From assembly GCA_963920575.1 (NCBI GenBank), contig OY986972.1, positions 17,402,502 through 17,466,501 of the forward strand: a DNA stretch of 64,000 bases, in the 5' to 3' direction. The notes below the pieces were generated by a model. That model had not been told where the DNA came from. It did no database searches and worked only from the letters and a program-made list of their open reading frames with translations. This DNA is from Narthecium ossifragum (taxonomy: Eukaryota > Streptophyta > Magnoliopsida > Dioscoreales > Nartheciaceae). The translations under genes and the position numbers were made by a program. Below are positions 22,214 to 32,972 of this stretch, in pieces (position 1 is the first letter of the stretch; each line of letters opens with the position of its first letter).

Positions 22214-24102
22214 ACTTAAGTAGGACCTGGGTGTATACAGGGGTCCCATAACCCCACCGCGTGTTCCTGAGGCCCCGATCATGATCTTCCAGCCGGGCTG
22301 GTCACATGTCGGGTCACACTCAAGAGTTTTTTGGAACACCGGACACCGGCTACACCTCAGCATCCGACTCAAGACAGACACGACCTCTACAATCATCAAG
22401 CCACAAGTGCACCAGTCATCTAAGCCTATCATCGAATCGACTGGACACTACAATTCAAACCGAGTCCAAACAACCCAACCCCGGTCCTAGGGCTAAGTCC
22501 GAGCTTCCAGCCTCGGGACGGCGACCCAAGGATCACCCACGCCCTAACCAATGCAACTAATGCACAATCAATAATGCATGCTATGACATACATAAACAGG
22601 AGATAGGCATGTAACAGTATGGCAAACATCATATAAGTCTACTGGATCGCCGCAGCGGTACCACCAACCGCTGCCAGCCGATCTGCAGCGGTTCCCGGCA
22701 TTACGACGGTACCCTGACCGTCGACCGCAGACTCCTGCAACGGGAAGCAACCTCGAAAACCGCTCATGAATAGTAGAAATATAATATTATAATTTGACAT
22801 ATAATATTATATTTAAAAACACCAAATGTTCTCTACTAGAAGCTATTTGATCTGGTCGATCCGACATCCAAACGACGTCGGATTCAAGATCCAACTTAGC
22901 CACCAGTAGAACTACATGTATGGATCAACATATCCAAAATCCATAATCATCCAACGGTTGGATTAACGGGAAACCGCTAATGAAAACTACTAATCAAAAC
23001 TAACTTTCTAATTAATTGCTGCAACGCAGCCCTCCAGCAAACAATCGGAAAAATACGAAACAAGATGGAATGGAAAGCTAACGAAGTGATCTACAACTCT
23101 TATGTTTAGCAAAAGCCAAGATCATGTACTCGCCGGCCGGAAAACGCGCCGCAAGCCGGCTGTTTCTCAAGAACAGCAGAAAAACAGAGAATCCGAGCTT
23201 AATCATGTAATAAACCTACTCAAATCTCAACTGATTAACCTGAAACTTAGATCAGTCATTCTACTAGGCAACATGCATCTAATAACAAGAAGATCAAAAG
23301 ATCCAACGGCTGGATCACGCGAAACCCACTTAAGAACACATGTAGGTAGAAGAACCTACCCAACAGCGCATTCATCGGTTGATCTCTCGCAAACCAGTCA
23401 CCAACACGACTCCAAACCACCTCAGTAATGTTCCTCTCATCTCCACGAATCCAACAAGCTTTGGAACACCAAAATCGGTGGCCGGAGGAGGGAGAACGGA
23501 AGAAAACAAGGTCGCCGGCGGAGAAGAGAAGAAACAGAGCACCGCGGGAAGAAGAGAAAGAAAAGAAGAAGAAGAGAAGAGAAGAGAGGGAAGAAGAAGG
23601 GAAAGCTCGGGGGAAAGCCAGGAAAGCCGGAGGAAAGCCTGGGGGAGGGGAGGGAAAGTCCTCCCTCCCCTGACAGGGGAAAACGATGGTCGGCTGCCGT
23701 CATCGTGGAAGACAAAAGAAATCACCGACTGATTGATCACAAGTCCGATCGATCGCTCCTACGAGCGATCGATCGCTCCCGAGCCGCAAACAGCCCCAAA
23801 ACCTTCTGCACTAAGCGATCGATCTCCAAGGCATGTCAGATCGATCTGGCTAGCAAGGCCAGATCGATCTCATTAGCAATCCAGATCGATCTCCTTCGCC
23901 CAGAAAGGCAAACTTGGGCTAAAACACAAGCCCAAGCTCAGATCTTCCGATCTCGGGTTCACCTCGCCATTCTAACAAATACTAACACAAACAAGGCCAG
24001 TGTGTGCACACGCGGGTGTGAAACAAACCAACAAGGCGTAATTTACCAAATTGCTCTTGCGGTCTACAACGAGCCACAGGGGTAGAGGGGCAGGTGCTCA
24101 CA
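22214..24102 (-). mobile_element. Tekay 5' LTR, truncated at its 3' end
   Basis: The minus strand begins TGTGAGCACCTGCCC at 24,102 and matches 18,754 downward. The match stops at 22,214, equivalent to about 16,773, where it joins mid-gag. The shared 'cttaagtagg' at both breakpoints points to a microhomology deletion that removed the LTR end, PBS and early gag. A second deletion of about 97 bp relative to the sister LTR is at about 22,320. Otherwise the two LTRs are nearly identical, so the element is fairly young. Confidence 0.88.
23740..23895. repeat. GATCGATC palindrome array in Tekay LTR
   Basis: Same array as 18,405-18,545 but with one additional palindrome near 23,760 (CGATCGATCG). Array copy number therefore changes between otherwise near-identical LTRs of one element. 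Confidence 0.75.
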
Positions 24103-25053
24103 GAAGGTATGCAGACATGCTTGATCAAAGAATAAACAAAAGTCCTTAGCAAACATATAATTGGAAATTTTGATACAATCTTTGATAAAAGGATGACAGG
24201 AATTGGCATAGTCTTCACTCAGAATAAGGTTCTCCTCCTCACAAAGTTCAACTAATGGGGATGATATTAAAGGTAGAATCTCAAACTGAGGCTCTAGAGA
24301 AGGAATATTGCTAACACCCTCATCCTCATTATGTTTATCACTAATATGGACATCATCATCATTCAACTCATCATGTAAAACCGGCAATTCATCACAACAA
24401 TTCTCATCATCACTAAAAAAATTAGCTTCTAAAGTAGGATCAAAATACCTATAAGGTCCAGTTTCATTAGGTATGCATTCAGGAATATTATTTTCTGGGG
24501 CCGGTAAAATATTATCAATAGTTGTATAATTCGGCAAAGTATTAGAACACATATCAAAATGGCCTCCATCATTCTCATTAGAAACATAAGCTTCACCAAC
24601 ATTGTCATCACAAACAGTCGGAACAGAATTATTTGCATAGTCCTCATTCTCATAATATAAATAAACCCTGTGGGCTAGTTGTTCTATTTGTGTCTCTATT
24701 TTCTTAATTGACTGATCATTAGAGTTAATATCGTTTCTTATCAACGTCATTTCATTCTGAAGCTCAGTTTTCATATCAACAATTGCACTCATCAGTTTGT
24801 CCAAAGTCGGGTTAGAGGATGGTTGTGGAGGACATTGTTGATCAAAATAAGGTGCTGAATTTTGGGGTTGATAACCTTGAAAATGCCAATTAGGGTTTGT
24901 ATGATTTCTAAAATTTTAATTATAAGGATATGAATGTGAATTATATGACGGATTTGAGAAACCATATATGTCATTATTGTAAGCAGGTGTATATGTCGAC
25001 GGCGTGCGATAATCCCACGATGTATCACCCGGTGGCATATAATATTCGGCCAT
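24103..25053 (-). pseudogene. NA-1 protein of unknown function, truncated
   Basis: It starts MAEYYMPPGDTSWDYRTPST at 25,053. An in-frame stop at about 24,917 separates this from NFRNHTNPNWHFQGYQPQ, and reading then continues through a coiled-coil-like stretch (MDKLMSAIVDMKTELQNEM). A long acidic region follows, ending in FCLFFDQACLHTF, where the Tekay insertion at 24,102 cuts it. The same architecture (MAExYMxPG start, acidic middle, FFDxACLH motif) is found in NA-2 at 27,789-29,501. I recognise no enzymatic or gag domain. Position just after the PBS suggests a gag-like or accessory role in a non-autonomous LTR element. Confidence 0.65.
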
Positions 25054-25179
25054 GTATGCAAGATCATATATAAGAAAGAGAAAAAGAAAACAGAAGATTC
25101 GGAGGAGAACGCAAAATCCGGAAAACAACGATTGAAACGAAAAATTTTGAATTTAGAAAACTTACCTGACTACGCAGTT

Positions 25180-25225
25180 CCGATCGGTCGGTTTGGGGCC
25201 CGACCGATCGCTCCAGGCCGTAGGG
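25180..25225. repeat. Inverted repeat in NA-1 leader
   Basis: CGATCGGTCGG and CCGACCGATCG form an 11-bp perfect stem around a short loop, between the PBS and the start codon. In the element RNA this could be a hairpin close to the packaging region. Confidence 0.5.
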
Positions 25226-25384
25226 GAGATCCTTCCTTCAACAAAAATCCGTTCCAATGCTGCTAAAATTCCACAAAAACTGTCAAAAAATTGTAAAATA
25301 AAGAAAGGGAGAAATAAGAAAGATAAAAACCTAACGAAGCAAAGAAAATGAGTTAAGAGAAAATCAATTAGTTAACCGTCGAAA

Positions 25385-25402
25385 TCCCGGGCAACGGCGC
25401 CA
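25385..25402 (-). other. Primer-binding site of NA-1 (tRNA-Asp type)
   Basis: The minus strand reads TGGCGCCGTTGCCCGGGA, five bases after the LTR end. It matches the tRNA-Asp-type PBS of the Athila-like elements with one extra C. Confidence 0.82.
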
Positions 25403-25407
25403 AAAAT

Positions 25408-25745
25408 TGATCGCTCACAAACGTTGTCGTTAAAAAGTTTCTAACCTCAATCAAATCTTAAATTTATATCCTTATTCAATCACTAATACTACTACGTAGA
25501 CTAGTGGTGAAATCTTGAGTCGAACCACAGGGAATTACTAGGAAAACCAAAATCGATTCTCAAAACTCTTGATTAAAACCAAACACTTTAATGATAGATT
25601 GATCTAACTGAAACTATGTAAGAAAGCAAAAGAAAATATTAAGGTTTTAATCAGATGGAAAAAGATGTCTTAGGAAATACACAATCCACCCTAGTTTCAC
25701 CCTTAATCTTCCATAGTTATCATCTTGATCACTTCTCTAAGCATT
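25408..25745 (-). mobile_element. NA-1 5' LTR, truncated
   Basis: The sequence matches 12,010-12,345 of the 3' LTR closely and ends abruptly at about 25,745 ('cacttctctaagcatt'). Unrelated sequence follows. About 1.1 kb of this LTR is missing. Confidence 0.8.
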
Positions 25746-26140
25746 CTTTTGCTGCGAAATATAACTTCCAAACCAAAGAGCCATGCAGGGGATACTGTTG
25801 CCCCATCCTCACCAGTAAAGGTATATTCGCTTGAGTTTCTCTCAAGTCTCAGTTTGATGCTCTGACCTATGAGAATGGTGCTGATAATGGAGTGATCAGA
25901 TGTTTTTATTAAGTATTTGTTTCAAGCTCTAGCTCGTGCAATTTGTACTGTTGTATCTGTTATTTGGACGTAATGGAAGTATGTATTGCTAAAAGTATAG
26001 GCATATTTGAATGCAACTTAAGTACCCTAGTGCAAATAGTCATTTGCCAAGAAGGGATGCGTGTGGTAGACAATTCACATCCAAAAACGGATATGGATAT
26101 GTAAGAATTTCTTGCCTGTTTGGATTTGAAAAGCTACAAG
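25746..26140. other. Unidentified low-copy-looking sequence
   Basis: It includes a short open stretch (KYNFQTKEPCRGYCCPILT) followed by a possible GTAAAG splice donor, then AT-rich DNA resembling a 3' UTR. It may be a gene-end fragment, but I cannot assign it. Confidence 0.3.
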
Positions 26141-27500
26141 CAGTAGTATCATCCCTGGGGTCTTAGCTCCAGAGAAGTAGGGGGTCGGTATTGGACAGTA
26201 GCCAGAGCAGATGCAGGAGGGTGGAGGTCGTCGAGGCGCGCACGGAGGTATGAGATGGAGTAGCGCCAGGGGAGGAGAAGGAGTGGGATGGAGGTCGGAG
26301 GTGAGAAGATCCGGCCGAAAGAGGCGGTGGCGCGGCGGTCGTAGAAGGGGAAACGGAACAGGATCACTGGCTGGACGAGGAAAGGAAAACAGATCATTGC
26401 TGGAACAGAAAGGAAAAATAGAGCAGCGACGGCGAGGGGAGGGAAGAAGAGAAGGGAAGGTGGACGCCGGCCTTGGCCGTCGGCGTCATTGGTCAAGACT
26501 CATGGCGAAAGCCATGGGTTCTGCCGGTGGTTGAGAAACAGAGGAAGCATGGATAGGAGAGGAGGAATGACACGGAGAGCAGGAAGTCAACGCCGGAACT
26601 CCACGCCGAAAACGGAGAAGGGAAGTGAGGGACAGCGCCAGAGAAGGTTAGGAAGGAGGATGGCGGAGGTGAGGGTGAACGTTTGGACAGGCAAAGGTGG
26701 TTGGAGAGAGCTCGTCGGAGAAGAAGAGGACAGCCGGCGGAAAGGTGTGATGGGGAATGGAAGAAAGGGAGGAGGCCGTATGAGTGGAGTAAAGGAATGG
26801 AGGAAGGTCTCGGAGTGGGACGGAGGTCGGCGGCGTGGAGATCTGGCCGGAGAAGAAGATGGTGCACCGGTTGGAGACGGAGAAGGCGAACGGCGGCACC
26901 CAGGCGAAAAGGGGAAGAGGGAAAGGGGATTGATCTTAGGGTTGGAAAGCCCTAGGATCGATCCTAAACCCAGCTTTAAACCCCCTGCGAACCCCGACAA
27001 TGATCGATCCTTCCATAGGGAATGATCGATCATTGTCCACGTGGCAGCATCTCATGCGATCGGATGATGAACTTGGTGACGTGTATAATTGGGCAGGATC
27101 GATCTTTCGTGATCGAAAGGATTGATCCTACTTACTCAACTGGTCTAGTTGTGAAGGATGGATAGAAAGATCGATCTTGAGGTGTAGTGAATAAAACACC
27201 ACGCTCTATCACAATTAATTTCCCAAATAGGATCGATCATACTCTCGTGAAAGGATCGATCCTTTGCAACCCCAGGTTCCGCCTCGATATGTTTCCCGAA
27301 AATGATCGATCCTCACCGTAGTGAAGATCGATCCTCCAAAACACCACGCGCTGTCACAATTTATTATCCAACTAGGATCGATCATTGGGGTAGTAGGGAT
27401 CGATCCTACTAATACCTAGTGAATGTTATGGGTGGTGCGAAGAAGGATCGATCCTTTCCTCTTTGGAGGATCAATCTTTCTCAACTAAACGTGAAAGATC
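26141..27500 (-). mobile_element. NA-2 GC-rich 3' region with GATCGATC array
   Basis: A purine-rich, GC-rich block (26,200-26,950) has open frames in several phases but no domain, so I do not call genes in it. It runs into AGGATCGATCCT-type palindromes from about 26,955 to 27,500. By position it is the 3' untranslated or LTR part of NA-2, but no LTR end or polypurine tract was found. Confidence 0.45.
26955..27500. repeat. AGGATCGATCCT palindrome array
   Basis: More than a dozen GATCGATC cores, most flanked by A/T-G symmetrical bases (AGGATCGATCCT, AATGATCGATCATT), lie in pairs of about 20-bp spacing. The phrase 'aacaccacgc' recurs twice between them. Confidence 0.75.
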
Positions 27501-27788
27501 GCATTACACACCTGGGAAATAAGCCGCTAATAACATCTGCAGTAATGCGGGCCTCTCCAAGGCAATTAAATTAAACGACGAACATCCCAAACTAACAATT
27601 AACACGAAAATCCAACAGGAGTAATTACGGCATTATCAGACAATTAAAATCAAACATGTAAATAAGTAGAAACCAAGCAAGCATGCAAAGAAGAAGGATG
27701 GAAAGAAAGAAACTAATTAAAATCAAATCAAAGATGGGTTGCCTCCCACCAAGCGCTTGCTTTAACGTCTCGAGCTCGACACAATGCA

Positions 27789-29501
27789 AGCTCAACTAAA
27801 ATTGAATTTGGGTGGTCGATGGTTCCATGTAAAGAAGTGTATGGATTGAAGAATGAAGAAGACATGCAGACATGATTCATCAAATAAGAAGGACAGGTCC
27901 CAGTTAATGAAATTATTAAAAAATTTAGTCAGTTGCCAATCATCATCCTGCAAATCATGTGTTTCAATAAATCTGTCCATCATCAAATATGCTTTTGGTG
28001 GCCTATGGTTTAAAGTATAGAAATATATGCACTGAAGGATGGAGATGAGGTGCAAACATGCTTTATCAAAGAAGAAAGGAGAATTCATGGCAAATAATTC
28101 ATTATTAGCTTTAGACATTGGCCAATTGTCGTCCTGCAAGCCATGGATTTCAATAAATGGAGTCATCATCAACTGGTATTTTGGCGGCCGATGATTTAAA
28201 GTATAGAAATACATGGTCCGAAGAAGGGTAAAGCCATGCAAACATGCTTCGTCAAAGAAAAAGGGAATGTCCTTAGAAAACAAAGTACTAGAAGGATGAA
28301 AAGACTTGATTAGATCTTTGATGAAACTACAATCAAATTCGGCATGACCTAAAAATGATGGAAAAACAAGGTTCGGTATCTCACAATGTTCAACAAGTGT
28401 GGATGAAGTGAAGGATAGAGGCTCAAAGTGAGGTTTCCTAAACGAGGTCTCACAATGATCATCCAAGTCATCACAGACATCATCCATCACATCAAATACC
28501 GACATGTGATTTTTATAAAAAACTTCATCAATATATGCATCAAAATTAGGTAAGGCCTCATAAAAAGCTTCATGAACCGGCAAATTAATCTCATAAGAAT
28601 CATCCTCCTCAAGATTCGATATATTCTCATAAAAACCTTCATAGACCTGCGACACAATATCACATGAATCATTATCAAAATAAGGTATCTCCACATGAAA
28701 AGCTTCATAAAACGGCAAGTTGATATCGAATGATTCATCCTCAATATTAGGTATGTGCTCGTGGAAAGTTTCATAAACCGGCATAATAACATCATCATGA
28801 CTTACGGGAGGTATCAAATCATGCATGCATTCATCAGTACCATTATCATCAAGAAACACCGGAGGGACAGATTCATTCACATCACAAATCAAAGTATCAT
28901 TCATAATCTCACGAACCGGTAAAACCCCAAAAGGAATCTCATCGTTGCATGCATCATAAACATTGGTACACTGAGCATCATAAGCATTATCATCAAAATT
29001 AGGAGGTACTACCTTATTCTCACAACCATCAATCTCATCATCATATGAATCAATAAAAGCAGCCAATTGTCCAATTCGGGCTTCTATATTAGCTATTAAT
29101 TGTGAATGAGAATGTAGAATGTCTACCATATCAGTAGCTCTAAGAATTCTTTCATCTAAAGATGGGACTACTTGTGCTTGTGGTTCAAGGGGAATAGGAG
29201 GCTCATTCCAATGTTGAGGTGGTGGGTATTGTGTTTGAGGAAGATATGATGGTTCAAAACTAGATGCAAAGTACTGGTCTGGTATGCTTGAATCTTGTAA
29301 TTGAACATTAGGAGGATAGTAACCTTGGAATTGTCAATAAGGGTATGGATGATCACTCAAATCCGGATCATAGGTGTATAAATGAGAATCATAAGCCGGG
29401 TTTGAGAAATCATATGTCTCGTTAACATAAGCGGGTGCATAATTAGATGATACAAAGTAATCGTTCAATGTAGCACCCGGTCGCATATAATTCTCGGCCA
29501 T
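27789..29501 (-). pseudogene. NA-2 repeat-rich protein of unknown function
   Basis: It starts MAENYMRPGATLNDYFVSS at 29,501. One stop (after DHPYPY, about 29,336) precedes the main 445-codon frame. An acidic region has about four repeats of roughly 22 residues with the pattern PVYEtFHExIPN (28,556-28,790). The C-terminal 160 residues are three tandem units of about 61 residues, each with FFFDxACLH, then YFYTLNHRPPK, then FIExHxLQDDxW (27,800-28,270). No known catalytic or gag motif is visible. It is related to the NA-1 protein at 24,103-25,053, which ends in its first FFD-ACLH unit. It is likely a structural or accessory protein of a non-autonomous LTR element. Confidence 0.65.
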
Positions 29502-29921
29502 GTATAAATTATTAATTAAACAATGACCAAGCAAAAAGTTAGAAATACGTTACAATGGGTTGCTCCAAGCACGAGACATCCTTTATCGACCGTAGATCAT
29601 CGATTTTCCTCGCGCCGACGTCTCCTAGCAACAGAAAAATAGGCAATGTAAGCATAAATCGTTCTTTTTTTTCTTTCAAGATCTATCAAAAGAAATTGAA
29701 AAATTAAAGATATTTACAAGAAATACTAGACTAAGAAAAGCAATTCAATCATTTCCTATAGCAATGACAGTAAGTCTACCTAAAACTTTCTTGCTGGCTG
29801 CTAGAGTTGGAAGCAAAAGGCATGATTTGACGTAAGACTAGGGATGATGTGCATCTTTTCGATCATATAGAAACTGGGATGTAATTCATGAATTGGAGCT
29901 GTAATTTAAAAGAATACTCTA
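29502..29921 (-). mobile_element. NA-2 leader region
   Basis: Untranslated region upstream of the NA-2 frame, with no PBS or LTR seen before the Harbinger element begins at 29,922. Sequence on the far side of that element (36,693 on) shows no PBS either, so the NA-2 5' end is lost. Confidence 0.4.
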
Positions 29922-30524
29922 GGGCCGCGTTTGTTTCATGGGATTATGGCCAGGATAGGATAAGTTCTACCTCTTATCCTGTCTTATCCTACGTTTGGTG
30001 CGTTATTTGTCTATATCCCATTTACGTGGGATTAAATTATCCCATGGGGAGGTGGGATACGTTCTCCTGATGGAAAAGAGAGGTGGGATATAATAACAAA
30101 AAGACCAAATTGCCCTTAATATGCCCTAACTAGTGAGATCTTGAATCGTTCTTCTCAACTGTCGTTCTTCCCGAGCGCCGTCCAGTCCCTTCTTCTCAAG
30201 CGTGGTGGGGTATTCAGGTACGTAGATTCTGATCCCCTCTCCCTTGCTATTTCATCGTTTTGTCCCATCTCAACCTGCCTGCTTGCAAATCGCTGCTCCT
30301 ATTCTCACCTCTCTTATTTCGTCGTTTTGTCCCATCTCAACCAAAACCTTGACACAAACTTTTCGTTTATTGAGTATTGCGATCACCTCTCTTATGACCA
30401 CCTGTTCTCACTCATGCATGCATTAAAGCTGATGTACTTATCCATAGAATAGATGCTTAGATAGGTATCCATAGATAGATAGGATACACAAATTAAATTC
30501 AGTGATGCCTGCTATTTAATTGTT

Positions 30525-31323
30525 GAGTTATTTGCATATACCCCCCTGAAAAAGGTTTATTTTATGTATACACCCTAAAAAACAAAATTTGCATAAAAAA
30601 CCTTGAAAATCTTGATTATTTGCATATAGCCCCTCGGGTTACTTGGGAATGGAATATTCCGTGTGCAAGCTAACGGAGGCTAACGGTGGAAATACATTAG
30701 CAATTTGCAATGGAAATCACATTTTTATTTGCATTGATTACAACCATGCACTACAAAGCAGATACTGCAACCTTGATTACAACCAATAGCTAACATATTC
30801 AGCCTTGGATTACAACCTTGATTTCAATTAACAATTCACAGGTAACATTTGCCCTTGATTACAAAGCACAATTGCTTAGAGTACAAACTTGATTACAATT
30901 AACAGGGTAATGAAGATAAACTAAGCATGTATGCTCACAACCATTTTGGACACAGTTTTTTCCATCTTGTCGATGCTTTCACCCCATCTCCTTGCACTTT
31001 GCATTGTTTCATTGGCACAATCAATTTTCCTCCCTAAACTTGCAATTGATGTTTGCAGTTTTTCCTCGACAGCATCGAATCTCCTTAGTAGCTGGTTCTC
31101 AAGATCAATGTAATGATTTAAATCAACAGTTGAGTGAGCCTCATCCAACCACAAAAAGAACGCGCAGCCAGAATCATCCATGCTCTGAGAAAATAAGACT
31201 AGGGTAACCCGAGGGGCTATATGCAAATAATTAAGATTTTCAAGGTTTTTTATGCAAATTTTATTTTTTTAGGGTGGTATACGTAAAATAAACCTTTTTC
31301 AGGAGGGTATATGCAAATAACCC
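30525..31323. mobile_element. Mutator-like element, 799 bp, nested in Harbinger
   Basis: The termini are the same family as 6203-7131 (GAGTTATTTGCATATACCCC and its inverse). It is flanked by a perfect 9-bp direct repeat, TTAATTGTT (30,516-30,524 and 31,324-31,332). It carries the second part of a GRF zinc-finger-type gene on the minus strand and no transposase. Confidence 0.88.
30921..31226 (-). pseudogene. GRF zinc-finger/coiled-coil gene fragment in MULE
   Basis: The frame reads SMDDSGCAFFLWLDEA followed by about 60 residues of heptad-like, probably coiled-coil sequence (LENQLLRRFDAVEEKL, then KMEKTVSKMV). CxFFxWxDE is the usual second half of a plant GRF zinc finger. The missing first half is what the sister element at 6601-6747 carries. 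The frame is entered from the inverted repeat with an acceptor-like CAG before SMDD, so it looks like a captured 3' exon or the remnant of the family's own gene. Confidence 0.6.
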
Positions 31324-32023
31324 TTAATTGTTTCTTGTTTGATGATATATTATGCCTTTTCCGTAAGAAACGAGGCCTCAGGTTTGGTTAACAAAAATTA
31401 TATAAATGTCTCTGTTGTGGATATTTGCAATTAATATATGCTAATTTGTGCACAATGGATTATATTATTGTCTGTTGATGGAGGAATTTTTTTTTTGGTA
31501 ATTTGTGTACTCTAATTCATACTAATTAAGTTCTGTTAATTAATTGCTTTCTTTCATTCAATGGAGGAAATTAATTTTTGAACCAACTTGATTATGTTAC
31601 ATCATGTGAAAAGACCAAAATGATCGAATTTACATCCGCCAATCAAGATGACAAGTTATTTGGTTTTTTTTTGCATGTTGCATTATATGATGAATGTGGA
31701 TTTTTTTTAAGAGATTTTTGCATTCCGGTACCATGTACTTTCCCAGAAATGCACTTTGGTACCACCAAGTTCGGGATTTGCAATTTTATGTATCCAACTT
31801 ACAATACCATGACAAATTGGTCCAGACCCCTAACGTCGTTATGAGGGCTGACGGTAAACTGGTCACGTGAATGTCACGTGACCACCATCAGCCCATTTAT
31901 CGCCGGAGTGTCCCATACGCATGCAAACTACGACGCCTTCGCCGCCTCCTCCTCAGCTTCTTTTTTGACCTCCTCCTTCCCTCCTCCTTCCCTCCTCCTT
32001 CCCTCCTCTTCTCCATCGCCACC

Positions 32024-32203
32024 ATGGATGCCGTCAACGAATGGGCCAACACCCACTGGCCACCGTCGACCCCGAGATCCACAACCTCACTGAGAAGGAG
32101 AAGCGCCGTCAATGCCAGGGCATCGAGCTCATCGCGTCCGAGAGCTTAACCTCCTTCACTGTCATCGAGGCTCACGGCAGCACCCTCACCAACACCGCCC
32201 AAG
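32024..32203 (+). pseudogene. Serine hydroxymethyltransferase exon 1 fragment
   Basis: The start [10 protein letters not shown], then after a frameshift [35 protein letters not shown] and TLTN, is the N-terminus of plant cytosolic-type SHMT. That enzyme converts serine and tetrahydrofolate to glycine and methylene-tetrahydrofolate using [11 protein letters not shown] is the highly conserved block in which glutamate contacts substrate. The capture covers about 60 of the roughly 470 residues of the enzyme, with a 5' UTR-like CCTCCTTCC repeat upstream and a single-base frame break near 32,060. It cannot make enzyme. It could produce a small transcript matching the parental gene. Confidence 0.85.
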
Positions 32204-32354
32204 TAACAAGAAGATAGCAAATAAGGGAAGAACAAAAAGAAACAGAGAACAGAGGAAGCAGAGCAGAGAAGAGAAACAGAGCAGAGCAGAGAAGATAGCA
32301 AGATCAGCTGCACCACTCGGATCGCCACCGACCACCTCGCCCATCTCTCCACCT

Positions 32355-32394
32355 CACGGTGGCAACGAGCTCATCTACGACATCGAGAGACTGG
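32355..32394 (+). pseudogene. SHMT exon 2 fragment
   Basis: HGGNELIYDIERL matches the SHMT segment that in intact enzymes reads YYGGNE followed by an IDxIE-L motif, just downstream of the first captured block. The intervening 150 bp is purine-rich and unrelated or decayed. Order and orientation match the parental gene. Confidence 0.65.
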
Positions 32395-32451
32395 GACTAG
32401 TGGTGGGCGTCAGTGATGGTGTGATGGCGTTGGTAGCGCGGTGGTACGCCT

Positions 32452-32972
32452 GGCGGCTAGTGCGGGTGTCAGGAGCTGGAGTGGCAGGCCGTGGGCGAAG
32501 AGGATGCTGCGAGGAGGGAAGAGGTGGCGAAGGGGAGCGGAGGCGAGGCCAGGGAGAGAGAGGAGGGCTAGACCTGCGTAGCGGCGGCAAGGAGTCGGCG
32601 CGGAGGGACGGCGGCGATGGTGAGGAGGGACATTGGCTAGTGCGGGCGTCGGGAGCTGGAGTGGCTGGCCGTGGACGAAGGGGATGCAGCAAGCAGGGAA
32701 CAGGTGGAGAAGGGGAGCTGAGGCGAGGCCAGGGAGAGAGAGACGGCTAGACCTGTGTAGCGGCGGCAGGGAGTCGGCCCGGAGGGACAACGACGATGGC
32801 GAGGAGGGACAACGGTGGCGTCGAGGAAGGAAGCCAGCAACCGACCCACCTCATACCTCCCAAAAAGCGGCTTGGCAGGGCGCGGGCGAAGCGCATGCCA
32901 CGAGGAGGGAAGAGGTAGAGAAGGGAAGCAGAGGTGAGGCCGAGGAGAGAGAGGGGGGCTAGAGCAGTGACA
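32452..32972 (+). repeat. About 180-bp GC-rich tandem repeats in Pack-MULE
   Basis: 32,452-32,632 is repeated at 32,634-32,812 with high identity ('ctagtgcgggcgtcgggagc', 'gaggcgaggccagggagaga'). A partial third copy is at 32,871-32,972. Frames on both strands are open through it, but this is a product of GC-rich composition and no domain is seen. Confidence 0.75.

Noticed and set aside
26149..27033. Five overlapping frames of 80-180 codons in GC-rich DNA
   Set aside because: They are open on both strands because of composition. There are no domains, splice structure or similarity to known proteins.
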